Assembly: GCA_020025635.1 (NCBI GenBank)
Contig: JAHHRU010000004.1
Span: forward strand, 79,665-143,664
Source: Allofournierella sp.
Lineage (GTDB): Bacteria > Bacillota > Clostridia > Oscillospirales > Ruminococcaceae
Direction: 5' to 3'
Length of the DNA: 64,000 nt
Shown piece after piece: positions 49,459-58,002 of the stretch. Positions within the stretch are counted from its first letter, which is position 1. Each line of letters starts with the position of its first letter. A model generated the notes under the pieces. The model ran no database searches. It was given only the letters and a program-made list of their open reading frames with translations, and was not told where the DNA came from. A program made the translations under genes and the position numbers.

Positions 49459-50427
49459 TCAGTCCTCGAACTCGCTGAGGAAGTAGGCCCGGCTGCAGGC
49501 ACGGCCGCCCTGGGTATCCCGGCATTCGATGCGGATATAGCCTTCTTTTCCATCCAGCTTGAAAACGGCCTCGCTTTCCAGCTTGCCGTTCTTTGCCATC
49601 ACCGACTGGGTGCGGCGGCCCTCGGTGATCATATAGATCTTATCGCAGGGGCTGCATTTCACATGCACTGCACCGTCCTCAAGGACCAGAGAATGGATCT
49701 CGGGGCCGGTGGATGCATAGTAATTGCCTTTTTTCAGGGCATCGATGGCATCTGCATAGGTGAGCTTTTCCATTTTCAGCATGGTAAAGCCGCCAAAGGA
49801 ATCGCAGTAGGGATCTTCAAAGGGTGTAAAGTTGTGGTTGTCATCGGTGGCAACGCAGCCCAGATGGCGGCCGGTACGCAGGATCTCATCATAGGACTGG
49901 GGATTCCAGCCGTACAGGCCGTCGATCTCACAGCCGTGATTGTAGATCTCCATGAAATCGAAGCCATCCAGCTCTTTATAATCATCGTAGTTCTGCAAGG
50001 ACCAGTACGGATGATTGTAGCAGGCAAGGAAATCCTGTTTTTTCATGTCTGCCACATACCGATTGAGGGCGCAGATATCGGAATAGGCAAATTCCGGATT
50101 GTGCACCTCAAAGCCGCCGCGGGCCAGGGGGTCGGTATCGTAAAAGTTGAGATGATAGGTTTTCACCCGGTCATAGCTGCCATCTTCGGGGAAGGGAGAA
50201 TTCAGATCCACCTCAAAGCCTGCCAGCGCAACGAAGTTCTCATCGCAAAGCTCCGGATGCCATCCATAATAGCGGTGATCCGTATAGGCAATGATGGAAT
50301 ATCCATGCTCCATATATGCCTCTTTGCTCTGCTCCGGGGTGAGCTTACCGTCCGACAGGACGGTATGGCTGTGCAGATTGGCCTTATAGAACCGGCCGGC
50401 TTGAGGGAGAAGTTCGACGTTTTTCAA
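49459..50427 (-). CDS. PHP-domain metal-dependent hydrolase
   Basis: A 322-residue protein of the polymerase-and-histidinol-phosphatase fold. Metal ligands are visible in ANLHSHTVLSDGKLTP (near the N-terminus), YTDHRYYG, YNHPYW and ATDDNHNF. The C-terminal 90 residues form a beta-rich domain. Such proteins hydrolyse phosphoesters; the substrate is unknown. The start is placed at TTG 50427, with AGAAGG eight bases upstream, because the promoter -10 box overlaps the only upstream ATG (50487), so that ATG would barely be transcribed. Confidence 0.85.
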   Translation of the reverse strand: MKNVELLPQAGRFYKANLHSHTVLSDGKLTPEQSKEAYMEHGYSIIAYTDHRYYGWHPELCDENFVALAGFEVDLNSPFPEDGSYDRVKTYHLNFYDTDPLARGGFEVHNPEFAYSDICALNRYVADMKKQDFLACYNHPYWSLQNYDDYKELDGFDFMEIYNHGCEIDGLYGWNPQSYDEILRTGRHLGCVATDDNHNFTPFEDPYCDSFGGFTMLKMEKLTYADAIDALKKGNYYASTGPEIHSLVLEDGAVHVKCSPCDKIYMITEGRRTQSVMAKNGKLESEAVFKLDGKEGYIRIECRDTQGGRACSRAYFLSEFED

Positions 50428-50485
50428 TACAGATACCTTCTTTTCTTTTTCTGTTTTCGCGGTAACGTCCCGCTGTGTTGTTTTC

Positions 50486-50513
50486 ATTCTAGCACAGTTT
50501 TTTCTTTCTGCAA
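50486..50513 (-). promoter_or_regulatory. Promoter of the PHP-domain gene
   Basis: Read leftward, TTGCAG (50508-50513), a 16-bp spacer ending in TGTGC and TAGAAT (50486-50491). It overlaps the ATG at 50487 and fixes the coding start further downstream. Confidence 0.72.
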
Positions 50514-50601
50514 TGAAAAGCTCTGAAATGTTTTTGTGGGTGAACAAAAATCCGCAATTTTTTTCTTTTTGGGTCTTTTCCTTCTCCCCTGGGCATAGGA
50601 T

Positions 50602-50630
50602 TTGACAGCAAAAACCTTTTTCGCTATTAT
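50602..50630 (+). promoter_or_regulatory. Promoter of the potABCD operon
   Basis: TTGACA (50602-50607), a 17-bp spacer and TATTAT (50625-50630). The leader to the potA start is about 100 nt. Confidence 0.85.
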
Positions 50631-50663
50631 ATAGTATACTAGAATTGTATACCATCTGCGAGG

Positions 50664-50686
50664 ACCCCGCCAGGTGCGGGGTTTTC
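50664..50686 (+). terminator. Terminator-like hairpin inside the pot leader
   Basis: ACCCCGC pairs with GCGGGGT over CAGGT, followed by TTTC. It lies between the pot promoter and potA, so it may act as an attenuator that must be bypassed for operon expression. Confidence 0.55.
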
Positions 50687-50739
50687 GCACGTTTGTGCCG
50701 TTTGGGCCTTTGGGGGCCGCCGGCGCGAAGGAGGCTTTC

Positions 50740-51819
50740 ATGGCAGACACCATTCTTGAACTTCAAAATGTTTCAAAGCGCTTCGGTGACACCGATGTGC
50801 TCAACGGGATCAGTATTTCTATCGCAAAAGGGGAATTCATCACCCTGCTGGGCCCTTCGGGCTGCGGCAAAACAACCACCCTGCGGATCATTGCGGGCCT
50901 TGAAGCGCCGGACTGCGGCCGGGTGCTGCTGAACGGCCGGGACGTGACCGATGCCGAGCCCAACCACCGGGACGTGAACACCGTATTTCAAAACTATGCC
51001 CTGTTCCCCCATATGAATGTGGCGGCCAACATCGGTTACAGCCTGCGGCTGAAGCGCCGCCCCCGGGACGAGATCCGCAAAGCGGTTGCCCAGGTGCTGG
51101 AGCTGGTTCAGCTGACCGGCTACGAAAAGCGGATGCCCTCGGAGCTTTCGGGCGGCCAGAAGCAGCGGGTGGCCATTGCCCGCGCTTTGATCAACCAGCC
51201 CAGTGTGCTGCTTTTGGACGAACCCCTGGGTGCGCTGGATCTTCAGCTCCGCCGCCAGATGCAGCTGGAACTGAAAGCTTTGCAAAAGCAGCTGGGCCTT
51301 ACCTTTATTTACATCACCCACGACCAGGAAGAGGCCCTTAATATGTCTGACCGGATCGCCGTGATGCGGGAGGGCCGCTTTGAGCAGATCGGTACCCCCG
51401 CAGAGGTTTATGACAATCCCCGCACCAGCTATGTGGCCCGTTTTGTGGGCGAGGCAAACATTCTGAAAGGCCGGGTGCGCAAAGCCGAGGGGGATCATCT
51501 GGTTTTGGACTGCGCCGGCGGATGCGCTCAGGCCCTTTGCCATGGGCATTCCTTTGCCGCTGGGGACTGGGTCACTTTGGCTGTTCGCAGCGAGGCGGTG
51601 GATTTTTCGCAGGACCCAAATTCCTGTGCGATCCCGGCGCTGGTGCGTGAAAAGACCTTTGCAGGCGGGATGCTGCGCATCACGCTGGAACTTTCGGACG
51701 GCAGCACCCTGATCGCCAGCCGCCACGGCATCAACCTGGCCCTTGAACCGGGCGACCTGGTATACGCCGCCTGGGATGCCGCCAGCGCCGTTCCGGTGGA
51801 TGTGGGGTGCGGCGAATGA
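50740..51819 (+). CDS. potA: Spermidine/putrescine ABC transporter ATPase PotA
   Basis: A 359-residue ATPase that powers polyamine uptake. Walker A is GPSGCGKTTT (about residues 38-47), the signature LSGGQKQRVAIARAL, Walker B LLLDEPLGALD and the switch THDQEEAL. A TOBE domain fills the last 110 residues. The ATG at 50740 has AAGGAGG six or seven bases upstream; upstream in-frame codons lie within the leader hairpin. It overlaps potB by ATGA. Confidence 0.96.
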   Translation: MADTILELQNVSKRFGDTDVLNGISISIAKGEFITLLGPSGCGKTTTLRIIAGLEAPDCGRVLLNGRDVTDAEPNHRDVNTVFQNYALFPHMNVAANIGYSLRLKRRPRDEIRKAVAQVLELVQLTGYEKRMPSELSGGQKQRVAIARALINQPSVLLLDEPLGALDLQLRRQMQLELKALQKQLGLTFIYITHDQEEALNMSDRIAVMREGRFEQIGTPAEVYDNPRTSYVARFVGEANILKGRVRKAEGDHLVLDCAGGCAQALCHGHSFAAGDWVTLAVRSEAVDFSQDPNSCAIPALVREKTFAGGMLRITLELSDGSTLIASRHGINLALEPGDLVYAAWDAASAVPVDVGCGE

Positions 51820-52673
51820 AAAAAACGAAGCGGAGCAGGATCTGGCTCACCCTTGTGCCCCTTTACGTTTTCACCCTGATTTTTGTGGCAGGCCCTCTTC
51901 TTTATATGATCATCCTCAGCTTTGAGACCCGGGCCGAGACCTGGGGTGTGCTGCATGAGCTGACCTTTAAAAACTACCGGGAGATTTTTCAGCCGGCCTA
52001 CCTCAAAACCTTCGGCGAGTCGCTGAAGCTTGCCTTCACCAGCACCTTGCTGGTTGCGGCCCTTGGCTATCCTTTTGGTTACTTCATGGCAAAGCTTTCG
52101 CAGAAGTGGAAAAAGCGGATGCTGCTGCTTTTGATGGTGCCGTTCTGGACCAGCTCCCTGATCCGGCTTTATGGCTGGATCATCATCTTCCGGGCAAACG
52201 GCGTGCTGGATCAGCTGCTGCTTGGTGTCGGAGTCACAGACGAACCGCTGAAACTGCTGTATACTTACCCGGCAGTGGTTGTGGGCATGGTGTATTCCCT
52301 TTTGCAGTTCATGATCTTCGCCGTTTATTCCAGCGCCGAAAAAATGGACTGGACCCTGGTGGAGGCTGCCCGGGATCTGGGCGCATCGCCCCTGAAAGCG
52401 TTTCTCACCGTAACATGGAAGCTCACTTTGCCGGGCCTTCTTTCCGGCGTGATCCTCACCTTTATCCCTTCCATGGGGCTTTTCTACATTGCCGACATCC
52501 TGGGAGGCAACAAGGTGGTGCTGGTGGGCAGTGTCATTCAGGAGCAGCTTTTAAAAACCCGCAACTGGCCCTTTGCCGCCGCACTCAGCGTGGTGCTGAT
52601 GCTTCTGACCACCCTGATGATCTCCCTTTATAAAAGGATCACCCACACCACCGAACTGGAGGGGCTGCTATGA
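51816..52673 (+). CDS. potB: Spermidine/putrescine ABC transporter permease PotB
   Basis: A 285-residue permease with six membrane helices and the coupling (EAA) loop VEAARDLGASPLKAFLTVTWKL. The N-terminus has a basic start MKKTKRSR before helix 1. It overlaps potA (ATGA) and potC (ATGA), a compact operon ensuring matched subunits. Confidence 0.95.
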   Translation: MKKTKRSRIWLTLVPLYVFTLIFVAGPLLYMIILSFETRAETWGVLHELTFKNYREIFQPAYLKTFGESLKLAFTSTLLVAALGYPFGYFMAKLSQKWKKRMLLLLMVPFWTSSLIRLYGWIIIFRANGVLDQLLLGVGVTDEPLKLLYTYPAVVVGMVYSLLQFMIFAVYSSAEKMDWTLVEAARDLGASPLKAFLTVTWKLTLPGLLSGVILTFIPSMGLFYIADILGGNKVVLVGSVIQEQLLKTRNWPFAAALSVVLMLLTTLMISLYKRITHTTELEGLL

Positions 52674-53485
52674 AAAACCGCACTTCGCTGCCCAACCTGT
52701 TTTTGGGCTTTGTAACCGTTCTTTTGTACCTGCCCATTGTGCTGGTGATCGTTTATTCCTTCAACGAAAGCAAGCTCAGCTCGGTCTGGGCCGGCTTTTC
52801 TCTCAAATGGTACCGGGCCCTTTTCCGGGATACCGCCCTTTTTGAAGCACTGGGCAACAGCCTGATTTTGGGCCTTTCGGCAAGCTGCGCCGCGGCGGTG
52901 ATCGGCACCTTGGGGGCTTTTGGATTTTCCCGCATAAAACCCCGTTCCCGCTCGCTGGTGGAGACCCTTTCCATGCTGCCCATCATGATTCCGGAAATCA
53001 TTCTGGGAATGGTTTTCATGGTGTTTTTCTCGCTGATCGGCCTTCCCTTCGGCATGACCACCCTGATTCTTGCCCACACCGCATTCTGCGTGCCTTATGT
53101 TTATATGATGGTCAAGGCACGGCTGGTGGGGCTTGACAAAAGCCTTTACGAGGCGGCCCGGGATCTGGGCGCCAGCGAAGTCCGGGTGTTTTTCGACATC
53201 ACCCTGCCGCTGCTGGCACCGGCCATTCTTTCCGGCATGCTTTTGAGCTTTGCCATGAGCTTTGATGATGTGATCATCAGCATTTTTGTTACCGGCGTAA
53301 CGGTGAACACCCTGCCCATCAAGATCTACACCCAGATCCGCACCGGCATTTCGCCTGAGATCAATGCCCTGTGCACCCTGATGCTGGCAGCCACCATCCT
53401 GCTGGTGCTGGCCGCATGGCTCGTGAACCGGGCCGGCAGCCGTTCCAAAGTCGTAACGGAAGCCTCTTCCGTTTCAAACCTCTAA
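52670..53485 (+). CDS. potC: Spermidine/putrescine ABC transporter permease PotC
   Basis: A 271-residue permease with six helices and the coupling loop YEAARDLGASEVRVFFDITLPL, the motif LSFAMSFDDVIISIFVTG typical of PotC and the usual end. Its start overlaps the potB stop. PotB and PotC would form the membrane channel recognised by the PotD lipoprotein. Confidence 0.95.
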   Translation: MKNRTSLPNLFLGFVTVLLYLPIVLVIVYSFNESKLSSVWAGFSLKWYRALFRDTALFEALGNSLILGLSASCAAAVIGTLGAFGFSRIKPRSRSLVETLSMLPIMIPEIILGMVFMVFFSLIGLPFGMTTLILAHTAFCVPYVYMMVKARLVGLDKSLYEAARDLGASEVRVFFDITLPLLAPAILSGMLLSFAMSFDDVIISIFVTGVTVNTLPIKIYTQIRTGISPEINALCTLMLAATILLVLAAWLVNRAGSRSKVVTEASSVSNL

Positions 53486-53505
53486 CTCAAAAAGGAGAAA
53501 CATAT

Positions 53506-54558
53506 ATGAAAAAGACTCTCGCACTGCTTTTGTGTCTTGTTCTGGCGCTTGCCCTGTTTGCAGGCTGCGGCGAAAAGGCCCCCGCCGATGAGCTGAACCT
53601 GTTCACCTGGGACGGTCTGATTCCCCAGGATGTGCTGGACAGCTTCACCAAGGAAACCGGCATCAAGATCAACTATTCCAGCTTTGATTCCAACGAAGCC
53701 ATGCTGGCAAAGCTGGAAGCCACCAAGGGCGGCGATTACGACCTGGTGGTAGCGGATGACTACATCATCGAAACCGCCATCCAGGAAGGCCTCGCCTACA
53801 AGCTGGACAAGGAAAAGCTGCCCAACTACGGCAACATCAATCCCCTGTTCCAGGGCCAGTACTTTGACCCGGAGGATGCTTACTCGGTTCCTTATGGCGC
53901 CGGTGTTCAGACCATTCTTTATGACCCCGAAAAGGTGGGCTTTGAGATCAAGAGCTTTGACGATCTGCTGGACCCCTCTCTCAAGGACAGCATTGGCGTT
54001 TCCAACAACGCCCGCGTGATCAACGGCATGTCCCTGATCGCAGACGGCAAGAGCGTGAATGATGAAGATCCCGACGCCATCGAGGCCGCCGGCCGTCAGG
54101 TCATCGAGATGGCTCCCAATGTTCGCATCATCAAGGAAAACAATATGCAGGAGGACATCGTTTCCGGCGAGATCAGCGTTGCGCTGACCTACACCAGCGA
54201 GGTCACTCAGGCCTGCCTGGCAAAGCCCAGCCTCAAGGTCGTTTATCCCACCGAGGGTGTGGGCTTTGGCATCATGGCCCAGTTCATTCCTTCCAATGCG
54301 CCCCATGTGGATGCGGCGCACGCTTTTATGGACTACATCCTGCGGCCCGAGATTTCCAAGCAGTGCTTTGAAGAGGTTGGCTACTATTCCACCAACAAGG
54401 CTGCCGATGCCCTGATCGAAGAGGCTTACCGCCCCTTCCTGACCCTGCCGGAAACCCTCAAGATGGACCAGATGGATGTTATGCGCAATGTTTCCGCCGA
54501 GTCCCTGGACCATCACTCCCGCCTGTGGACCGAGTTCCGCACCGCCTGCGGCCAGTGA
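53506..54558 (+). CDS. potD: Polyamine-binding lipoprotein PotD
   Basis: A 350-residue receptor. The signal peptide ends with the lipobox LFAGC (Cys about residue 20), and the mature part starts ELNLFTWDGLIPQDVLDSF, followed by the PotD/PotF-type binding fold (YDLVVADDYIIE, VPYGAGVQTILYDPEKVG). It would capture spermidine or putrescine outside the membrane. The start has AAAGGAGA upstream, 20 bp after potC. A terminator follows at 54573. Confidence 0.95.
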   Translation: MKKTLALLLCLVLALALFAGCGEKAPADELNLFTWDGLIPQDVLDSFTKETGIKINYSSFDSNEAMLAKLEATKGGDYDLVVADDYIIETAIQEGLAYKLDKEKLPNYGNINPLFQGQYFDPEDAYSVPYGAGVQTILYDPEKVGFEIKSFDDLLDPSLKDSIGVSNNARVINGMSLIADGKSVNDEDPDAIEAAGRQVIEMAPNVRIIKENNMQEDIVSGEISVALTYTSEVTQACLAKPSLKVVYPTEGVGFGIMAQFIPSNAPHVDAAHAFMDYILRPEISKQCFEEVGYYSTNKAADALIEEAYRPFLTLPETLKMDQMDVMRNVSAESLDHHSRLWTEFRTACGQ

Positions 54559-54572
54559 TCTTACGCCTTTTC

Positions 54573-54604
54573 CCCTTCCCCTTTTTCGGGAAGGGGATTT
54601 TTTC
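54573..54604 (+). terminator. Terminator of the potABCD operon
   Basis: TCCCCTTCCC pairs with GGGAAGGGGA around CTTTTTC, followed by TTTTTT. Confidence 0.88.
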
Positions 54605-54638
54605 TTATAAAATTTCAGGGGGCGGCCCGGTTTTGTGC

Positions 54639-54667
54639 TTGCCAAACAATTAACAAGGTGCTATACT
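54639..54667 (+). promoter_or_regulatory. Promoter of the SDR gene
   Basis: TTGCCA (54639-54644), a 17-bp spacer ending in GTGC and TATACT (54662-54667), 79 bp before the start codon. Confidence 0.82.
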
Positions 54668-54745
54668 GAATTCAATCGAAAAGAATCGTGAATTTGACTG
54701 GTTCTTTGTCAACATATCCATATTTTTTGTAAGGAGTTGTGTATC

Positions 54746-55546
54746 ATGGGCTTTTTAACTGGAAAAACTGCAATCATCACCGGTGCGGGCCGTGCTGTTC
54801 TTTCGGACGGCAGCTGCGGCTCCATCGGTTACGGTATCGCCACCGCTTACGCCAAAGAGGGCGCAAACCTGGTTATCACCGGCCGCAACGTGAAGAAACT
54901 GGAGGATGCCAAGGAAGAGCTGGAACGGCTGTACGGCATCAAGGTGCTGCCGGTGCAGGCAGACGTGAGCGCTGACAACGACAACGAAGCCGTTGTGGCA
55001 AATGTTGTGAAACAGGCCATGGACACCTTTGGCCGCATCGATGTTCTGATCAACAACGCCCAGGCCTCCGCCTCCGGTGTTCCCCTTGCTCAGCACACCA
55101 CCGAGCAGTTCAATCTGGCCCTGTATTCCGGCCTGTATGCCGCCTTCTATTACATGAAGGCCTGCTACCCCTACCTGAAGGAGACAAAAGGCTCCATCAT
55201 CAACTTTGCTTCCGGCGCCGGTTTGTTCGGCAACTTCGGCCAGTGCTCTTACGCCGCTGCAAAGGAAGGCATCCGCGGCCTGACCCGTGTTGCCGCCACT
55301 GAATGGGCGCAGGACGGCATCAACGTGAACGTGGTCTGCCCCCTGGCATGGACCGCTCAGCTGGAGCAGTTCAAGAAAGCCTACCCGGAAGCCTTTGAAG
55401 CCAACGTCCACATGCCTCCTGCCGGCCATCTGGGCGATTCCGAGCTGGAAATCGGCCGTGTGTGCGTGCAGCTGGCTTCGCCTGACTTCAAGTACATGAC
55501 CGGTGAGACCCTCACCCTGGAAGGCGGCAAGGGCCTGCGGCCGTAA
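54746..55546 (+). CDS. Short-chain dehydrogenase/reductase
   Basis: A 266-residue NAD(P)-dependent oxidoreductase of the SDR family. The cofactor loop begins TGAGRA but has an insert of about nine residues before GSIGYGIATAYA, reminiscent of the SIxxGIA of enoyl-ACP reductases. NNAQAS, a catalytic Ser in SGAG and the YAAAKEG pair (Tyr near 169, Lys near 173) are classical. AAGGAG lies nine bases before the ATG. It has its own promoter and terminator, so context gives no hint of its substrate; 3-oxoacyl-ACP or hydroxysteroid-type activity is possible. Confidence 0.88.
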   Translation: MGFLTGKTAIITGAGRAVLSDGSCGSIGYGIATAYAKEGANLVITGRNVKKLEDAKEELERLYGIKVLPVQADVSADNDNEAVVANVVKQAMDTFGRIDVLINNAQASASGVPLAQHTTEQFNLALYSGLYAAFYYMKACYPYLKETKGSIINFASGAGLFGNFGQCSYAAAKEGIRGLTRVAATEWAQDGINVNVVCPLAWTAQLEQFKKAYPEAFEANVHMPPAGHLGDSELEIGRVCVQLASPDFKYMTGETLTLEGGKGLRP

Positions 55547-55584
55547 CTGCGGTTTGCCGGTTGATTTTTTCGCTGTTTATCATC

Positions 55585-55620
55585 AAAAAAAGAGCTGTGC
55601 CGGCGGCACAGCTCTTTTTT
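55585..55620. terminator. Bidirectional terminator between SDR and G3E GTPase genes
   Basis: AAAAAAGAGCTGTGCC pairs with GGCACAGCTCTTTTTT over a 4-nt loop (perfect, with A and T runs). Confidence 0.92.
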
Positions 55621-55625
55621 GATCT

Positions 55626-56585
55626 TCAGCTGAAGGTTACATAATCCGGGGTAACCGGCTTTGCGGGCACCACTTCCAAAGCGGTGAGCACCGGGCACTC
55701 TTCCTCATAAAGCGGATGGTATTCCAAACCGATCTTTGCGGTAACAGTGACCCAATCGCGGGGTTTCAGCTTCTCGGCGCCTTTCAGCCTGCAGGGGAAG
55801 CCCAGGAACTGGATGTCCTCAACACAGCAGGTCATTACAAAACGGCCGGCCACAAATTCATCCTTGCGCACACGGGGGGTCTGACACACCTGCACGGTGA
55901 AGCGGATGGTTTTGCCCTCATACTTTTTCGGGTCTTCACTGATATCCATATACCAGATGCCGAAATCACTGTCGCCCACTTCCACCACGTCTGCATCCAG
56001 ATCAAAGGGAAGCTCATCGGGGATATCATCGTATTCCACACTGCCATCCTTATATTCATAGGCAATGTCTGCCCTGCGGCTGGCCTGGCGCACACAGCTG
56101 TGCACATACTCCCGGCTTTCCCGGTCACGCAGGCCGTCGGCCCGGTTCACAACGATCAATTCAGAAGCCGCGAACTTGTCCAGCATGAGCTGGCGCATAT
56201 TTTCAAAATAAGGTTTGAAGGTGGTGCCGTCCACACAGCAGATGGTCTGATACACCAGCCAGTTTTCCGGCAGGGCCTGGGTGAGCTCGGCATCCAGCCA
56301 CATGCCGTTGTATTCCAGCACCACACGGCCAGCGCCGCACTCGGTGCACAAACGGTCCAGATTTTCCGGGGTGAGCTCTTCCTTATCCTCGATCACACGG
56401 ATCTCGGTGCCGCCGAAAGCGAACTTCTCCGGATCATACTCTTCTTCGCCCTCTTCACAGAGCAAAATCAGGGTCTTTTCGCCCGCATCGAAGCGGGGAT
56501 CTTCCATGGTTTCCTGAATGAAGCGGGTCTTGCCGCCTTCCAGAAAGCCCAGGAACAGATAAACCGGGACTTCTTGTTTTGCCAC
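55626..56585 (-). CDS. G3E GTPase fused to a TIGR03943-like domain
   Basis: A 319-residue protein. The first 180 residues look like a CobW-type GTPase: LFLGFLEGGKTRFIQE (P-loop GxxxGGKT), VVLEYNGMW and ELIVVNRADGL (the NKxD position reads NRAD). The usual GCxCC metal motif is absent. The C-terminal 140 residues carry ISEDPKKYEGKTIRFTVQVC and FVAGRFVMTCC, as in TIGR03943 proteins, which normally accompany a DUF318-type permease. No such permease is in the window. It is 12 bp downstream of the second G3E gene and likely cotranscribed. A metal-related role is inferred. Confidence 0.75.
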   Translation of the reverse strand: MAKQEVPVYLFLGFLEGGKTRFIQETMEDPRFDAGEKTLILLCEEGEEEYDPEKFAFGGTEIRVIEDKEELTPENLDRLCTECGAGRVVLEYNGMWLDAELTQALPENWLVYQTICCVDGTTFKPYFENMRQLMLDKFAASELIVVNRADGLRDRESREYVHSCVRQASRRADIAYEYKDGSVEYDDIPDELPFDLDADVVEVGDSDFGIWYMDISEDPKKYEGKTIRFTVQVCQTPRVRKDEFVAGRFVMTCCVEDIQFLGFPCRLKGAEKLKPRDWVTVTAKIGLEYHPLYEEECPVLTALEVVPAKPVTPDYVTFS

Positions 56586-56597
56586 TGTTTTTCCTCC

Positions 56598-57794
56598 TTA
56601 TGCCAGGTGGAACAGCTGTTCCAGCTTGGTCTCGTTCAGGCCGGCGCCGATCACGCAGAGCTTGCCGGTGATCTCAGCGCCGCCGCGGCGGACATCGGCC
56701 TCGCCGGGCACATAGTCGAAGTGGATCCACTTGCCTTCGCTGGGCAGGATGCCCTTTGCACGCAGGACCGTGCCGAAATCGCCGGTATCAAGAGCCGCCA
56801 AAGCCTCACGGATCTCTTCTTCGGTGAACATCCGGGCCGTTTCACGGCCAAAGCTTACAAACACATCATCGGCATGATGGTGGTGATGGCCGCAGCTGCA
56901 AACGCCGTGCTCATCGTAATGATGCTCATGGTGATGGTCATGATCATGGCAGCACTCGTCATGATCATGGTGATGCTCATGGTCATGGCAGCACTCGTCG
57001 TGGTCGTGGTGATGCTCATGGTCATGGCAGCACTCGTCGTGGTCGTGGTGATGCTCATGGTCATGGCAGCACTCATCGTGGTCGTGGTGGTGCTCATGGT
57101 CATGGCAGCACTCGTCGTGGTCGTGGTGATGCTCATGGTCATGGTGATGTTCATGCTCTTCCCGGCGCAGTTCTTCCATGAGCTGCGCGGCAAAGTCCTG
57201 CTTTTCCTCCATTGCCTTCACAATGGCGGTACCCTCCAGCTGGTCCCAGTCGGTGGTAACGATCACGGCTTCCTTGTTCTTCTCACGCAGAAGCTCCACA
57301 GCGGCCTTGATCTTTTCCGGCTTTGCGTTGGCAGTGCGGCTCAGGATGATGGCGTTTGCGTGGCTGATCTGGTCGTTGTAGAATTCGCCGAAATTCTTGG
57401 TGTACATTTTGACCTTGTTCACGTCCGCCACGGTGGCAAAGCAGTTCAGCTTCACGTCCCGCTCTTCGGCAATGCCCATAACGGCACGGGTGACATCGCT
57501 GAGCTTGCCCACGCCGGAAGGCTCGATGAGGATGCGGTCCGGTGCGTACTGGTCGATCACCTGGCACAGTGCCTTGCGGAAATCGCCCACCAGGCTGCAG
57601 CAGATGCAGCCGCTGTTCATTTCGGTGATCTGGATGCCGGCCTCTTTCAAAAAGCCGCCGTCAATTCCGATCTCGCCGAACTCGTTCTCGATGAGAACCA
57701 GCTTCTGGCCCGCATAGGCCTCGGCGATGAGTTTTTTGACAAGGGTGGTTTTACCGGCACCCAGAAATCCAGAAAAAATATCGATTTTGGTCAT
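56598..57794 (-). CDS. CobW/G3E GTPase with a long His/Cys metal-binding repeat
   Basis: A 398-residue metallochaperone-type GTPase. P-loop GFLGAGKTT, the metal motif GCICC (about residues 62-66), base-specificity loop and a C-terminal CobW_C domain (about 310-395; ALDTGDFGTVLRAKGIL) are present. Between them, residues about 211-308 contain five copies of a 13-residue HDHEHHHDHDECC unit followed by a degenerate His tail with CSCG. The family inserts Zn, Co or Ni into client proteins, and the repeat should bind many metal ions. The ATG at 57794 has AAAGGAG at nine bases. Promoter at 57848-57877. Confidence 0.93.
   Translation of the reverse strand: MTKIDIFSGFLGAGKTTLVKKLIAEAYAGQKLVLIENEFGEIGIDGGFLKEAGIQITEMNSGCICCSLVGDFRKALCQVIDQYAPDRILIEPSGVGKLSDVTRAVMGIAEERDVKLNCFATVADVNKVKMYTKNFGEFYNDQISHANAIILSRTANAKPEKIKAAVELLREKNKEAVIVTTDWDQLEGTAIVKAMEEKQDFAAQLMEELRREEHEHHHDHEHHHDHDECCHDHEHHHDHDECCHDHEHHHDHDECCHDHEHHHDHDECCHDHEHHHDHDECCHDHDHHHEHHYDEHGVCSCGHHHHHADDVFVSFGRETARMFTEEEIREALAALDTGDFGTVLRAKGILPSEGKWIHFDYVPGEADVRRGGAEITGKLCVIGAGLNETKLEQLFHLA
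56925..57160. repeat. Tandem 39-bp repeat coding for the His/Cys-rich segment
   Basis: About five copies of a 39-bp unit (reading CAGCACTCGTC and variants on the plus strand) lie in frame inside the CobW-family gene, with only a few synonymous differences between copies. Such near-identity implies recent expansion or ongoing copy-number change. Confidence 0.9.
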
Positions 57795-57847
57795 TCGAAT
57801 ACTCCTTTTATTATAAAGCACAGTGGCCTTTGTTTGGCCGAATTTGT

Positions 57848-57877
57848 CCTATACTGCTATTATATCAATTTTGTCAA
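57848..57877 (-). promoter_or_regulatory. Promoter of the two G3E GTPase genes
   Basis: Read leftward, TTGACA (57872-57877), an 18-bp spacer and TATAGG (57848-57853). A TATAAT also occurs inside the spacer. No clear Zur-type palindrome is seen. Confidence 0.65.
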
Positions 57878-58002
57878 CACCCCGCCCTTTTGCAAAACGC
57901 AAAAAGGACTTTCAAAACGCCCTGTTTGGTGCTAAAATAGCAGTGTATATGAAAAAGTGCTCCGCCATTTGTGCGGCACCTTAGAAAAGAGGTTGTTTTA
58001 AA

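Noticed and set aside
50487..50766. Longer N-terminus for the PHP-domain protein
   Set aside because: The extra codons overlap its promoter and the divergent pot promoter and leader, and show no protein-like sequence.
56925..57160. Possible CRISPR array from regular repeats
   Set aside because: The units are contiguous 39-bp in-frame copies without spacers and code for a protein repeat.
55716..57935. A 739-codon plus-strand frame across both G3E GTPase genes
   Set aside because: It runs antisense to two clear GTPases; its Met/Val-rich middle is simply the complement of the His/Cys repeat.
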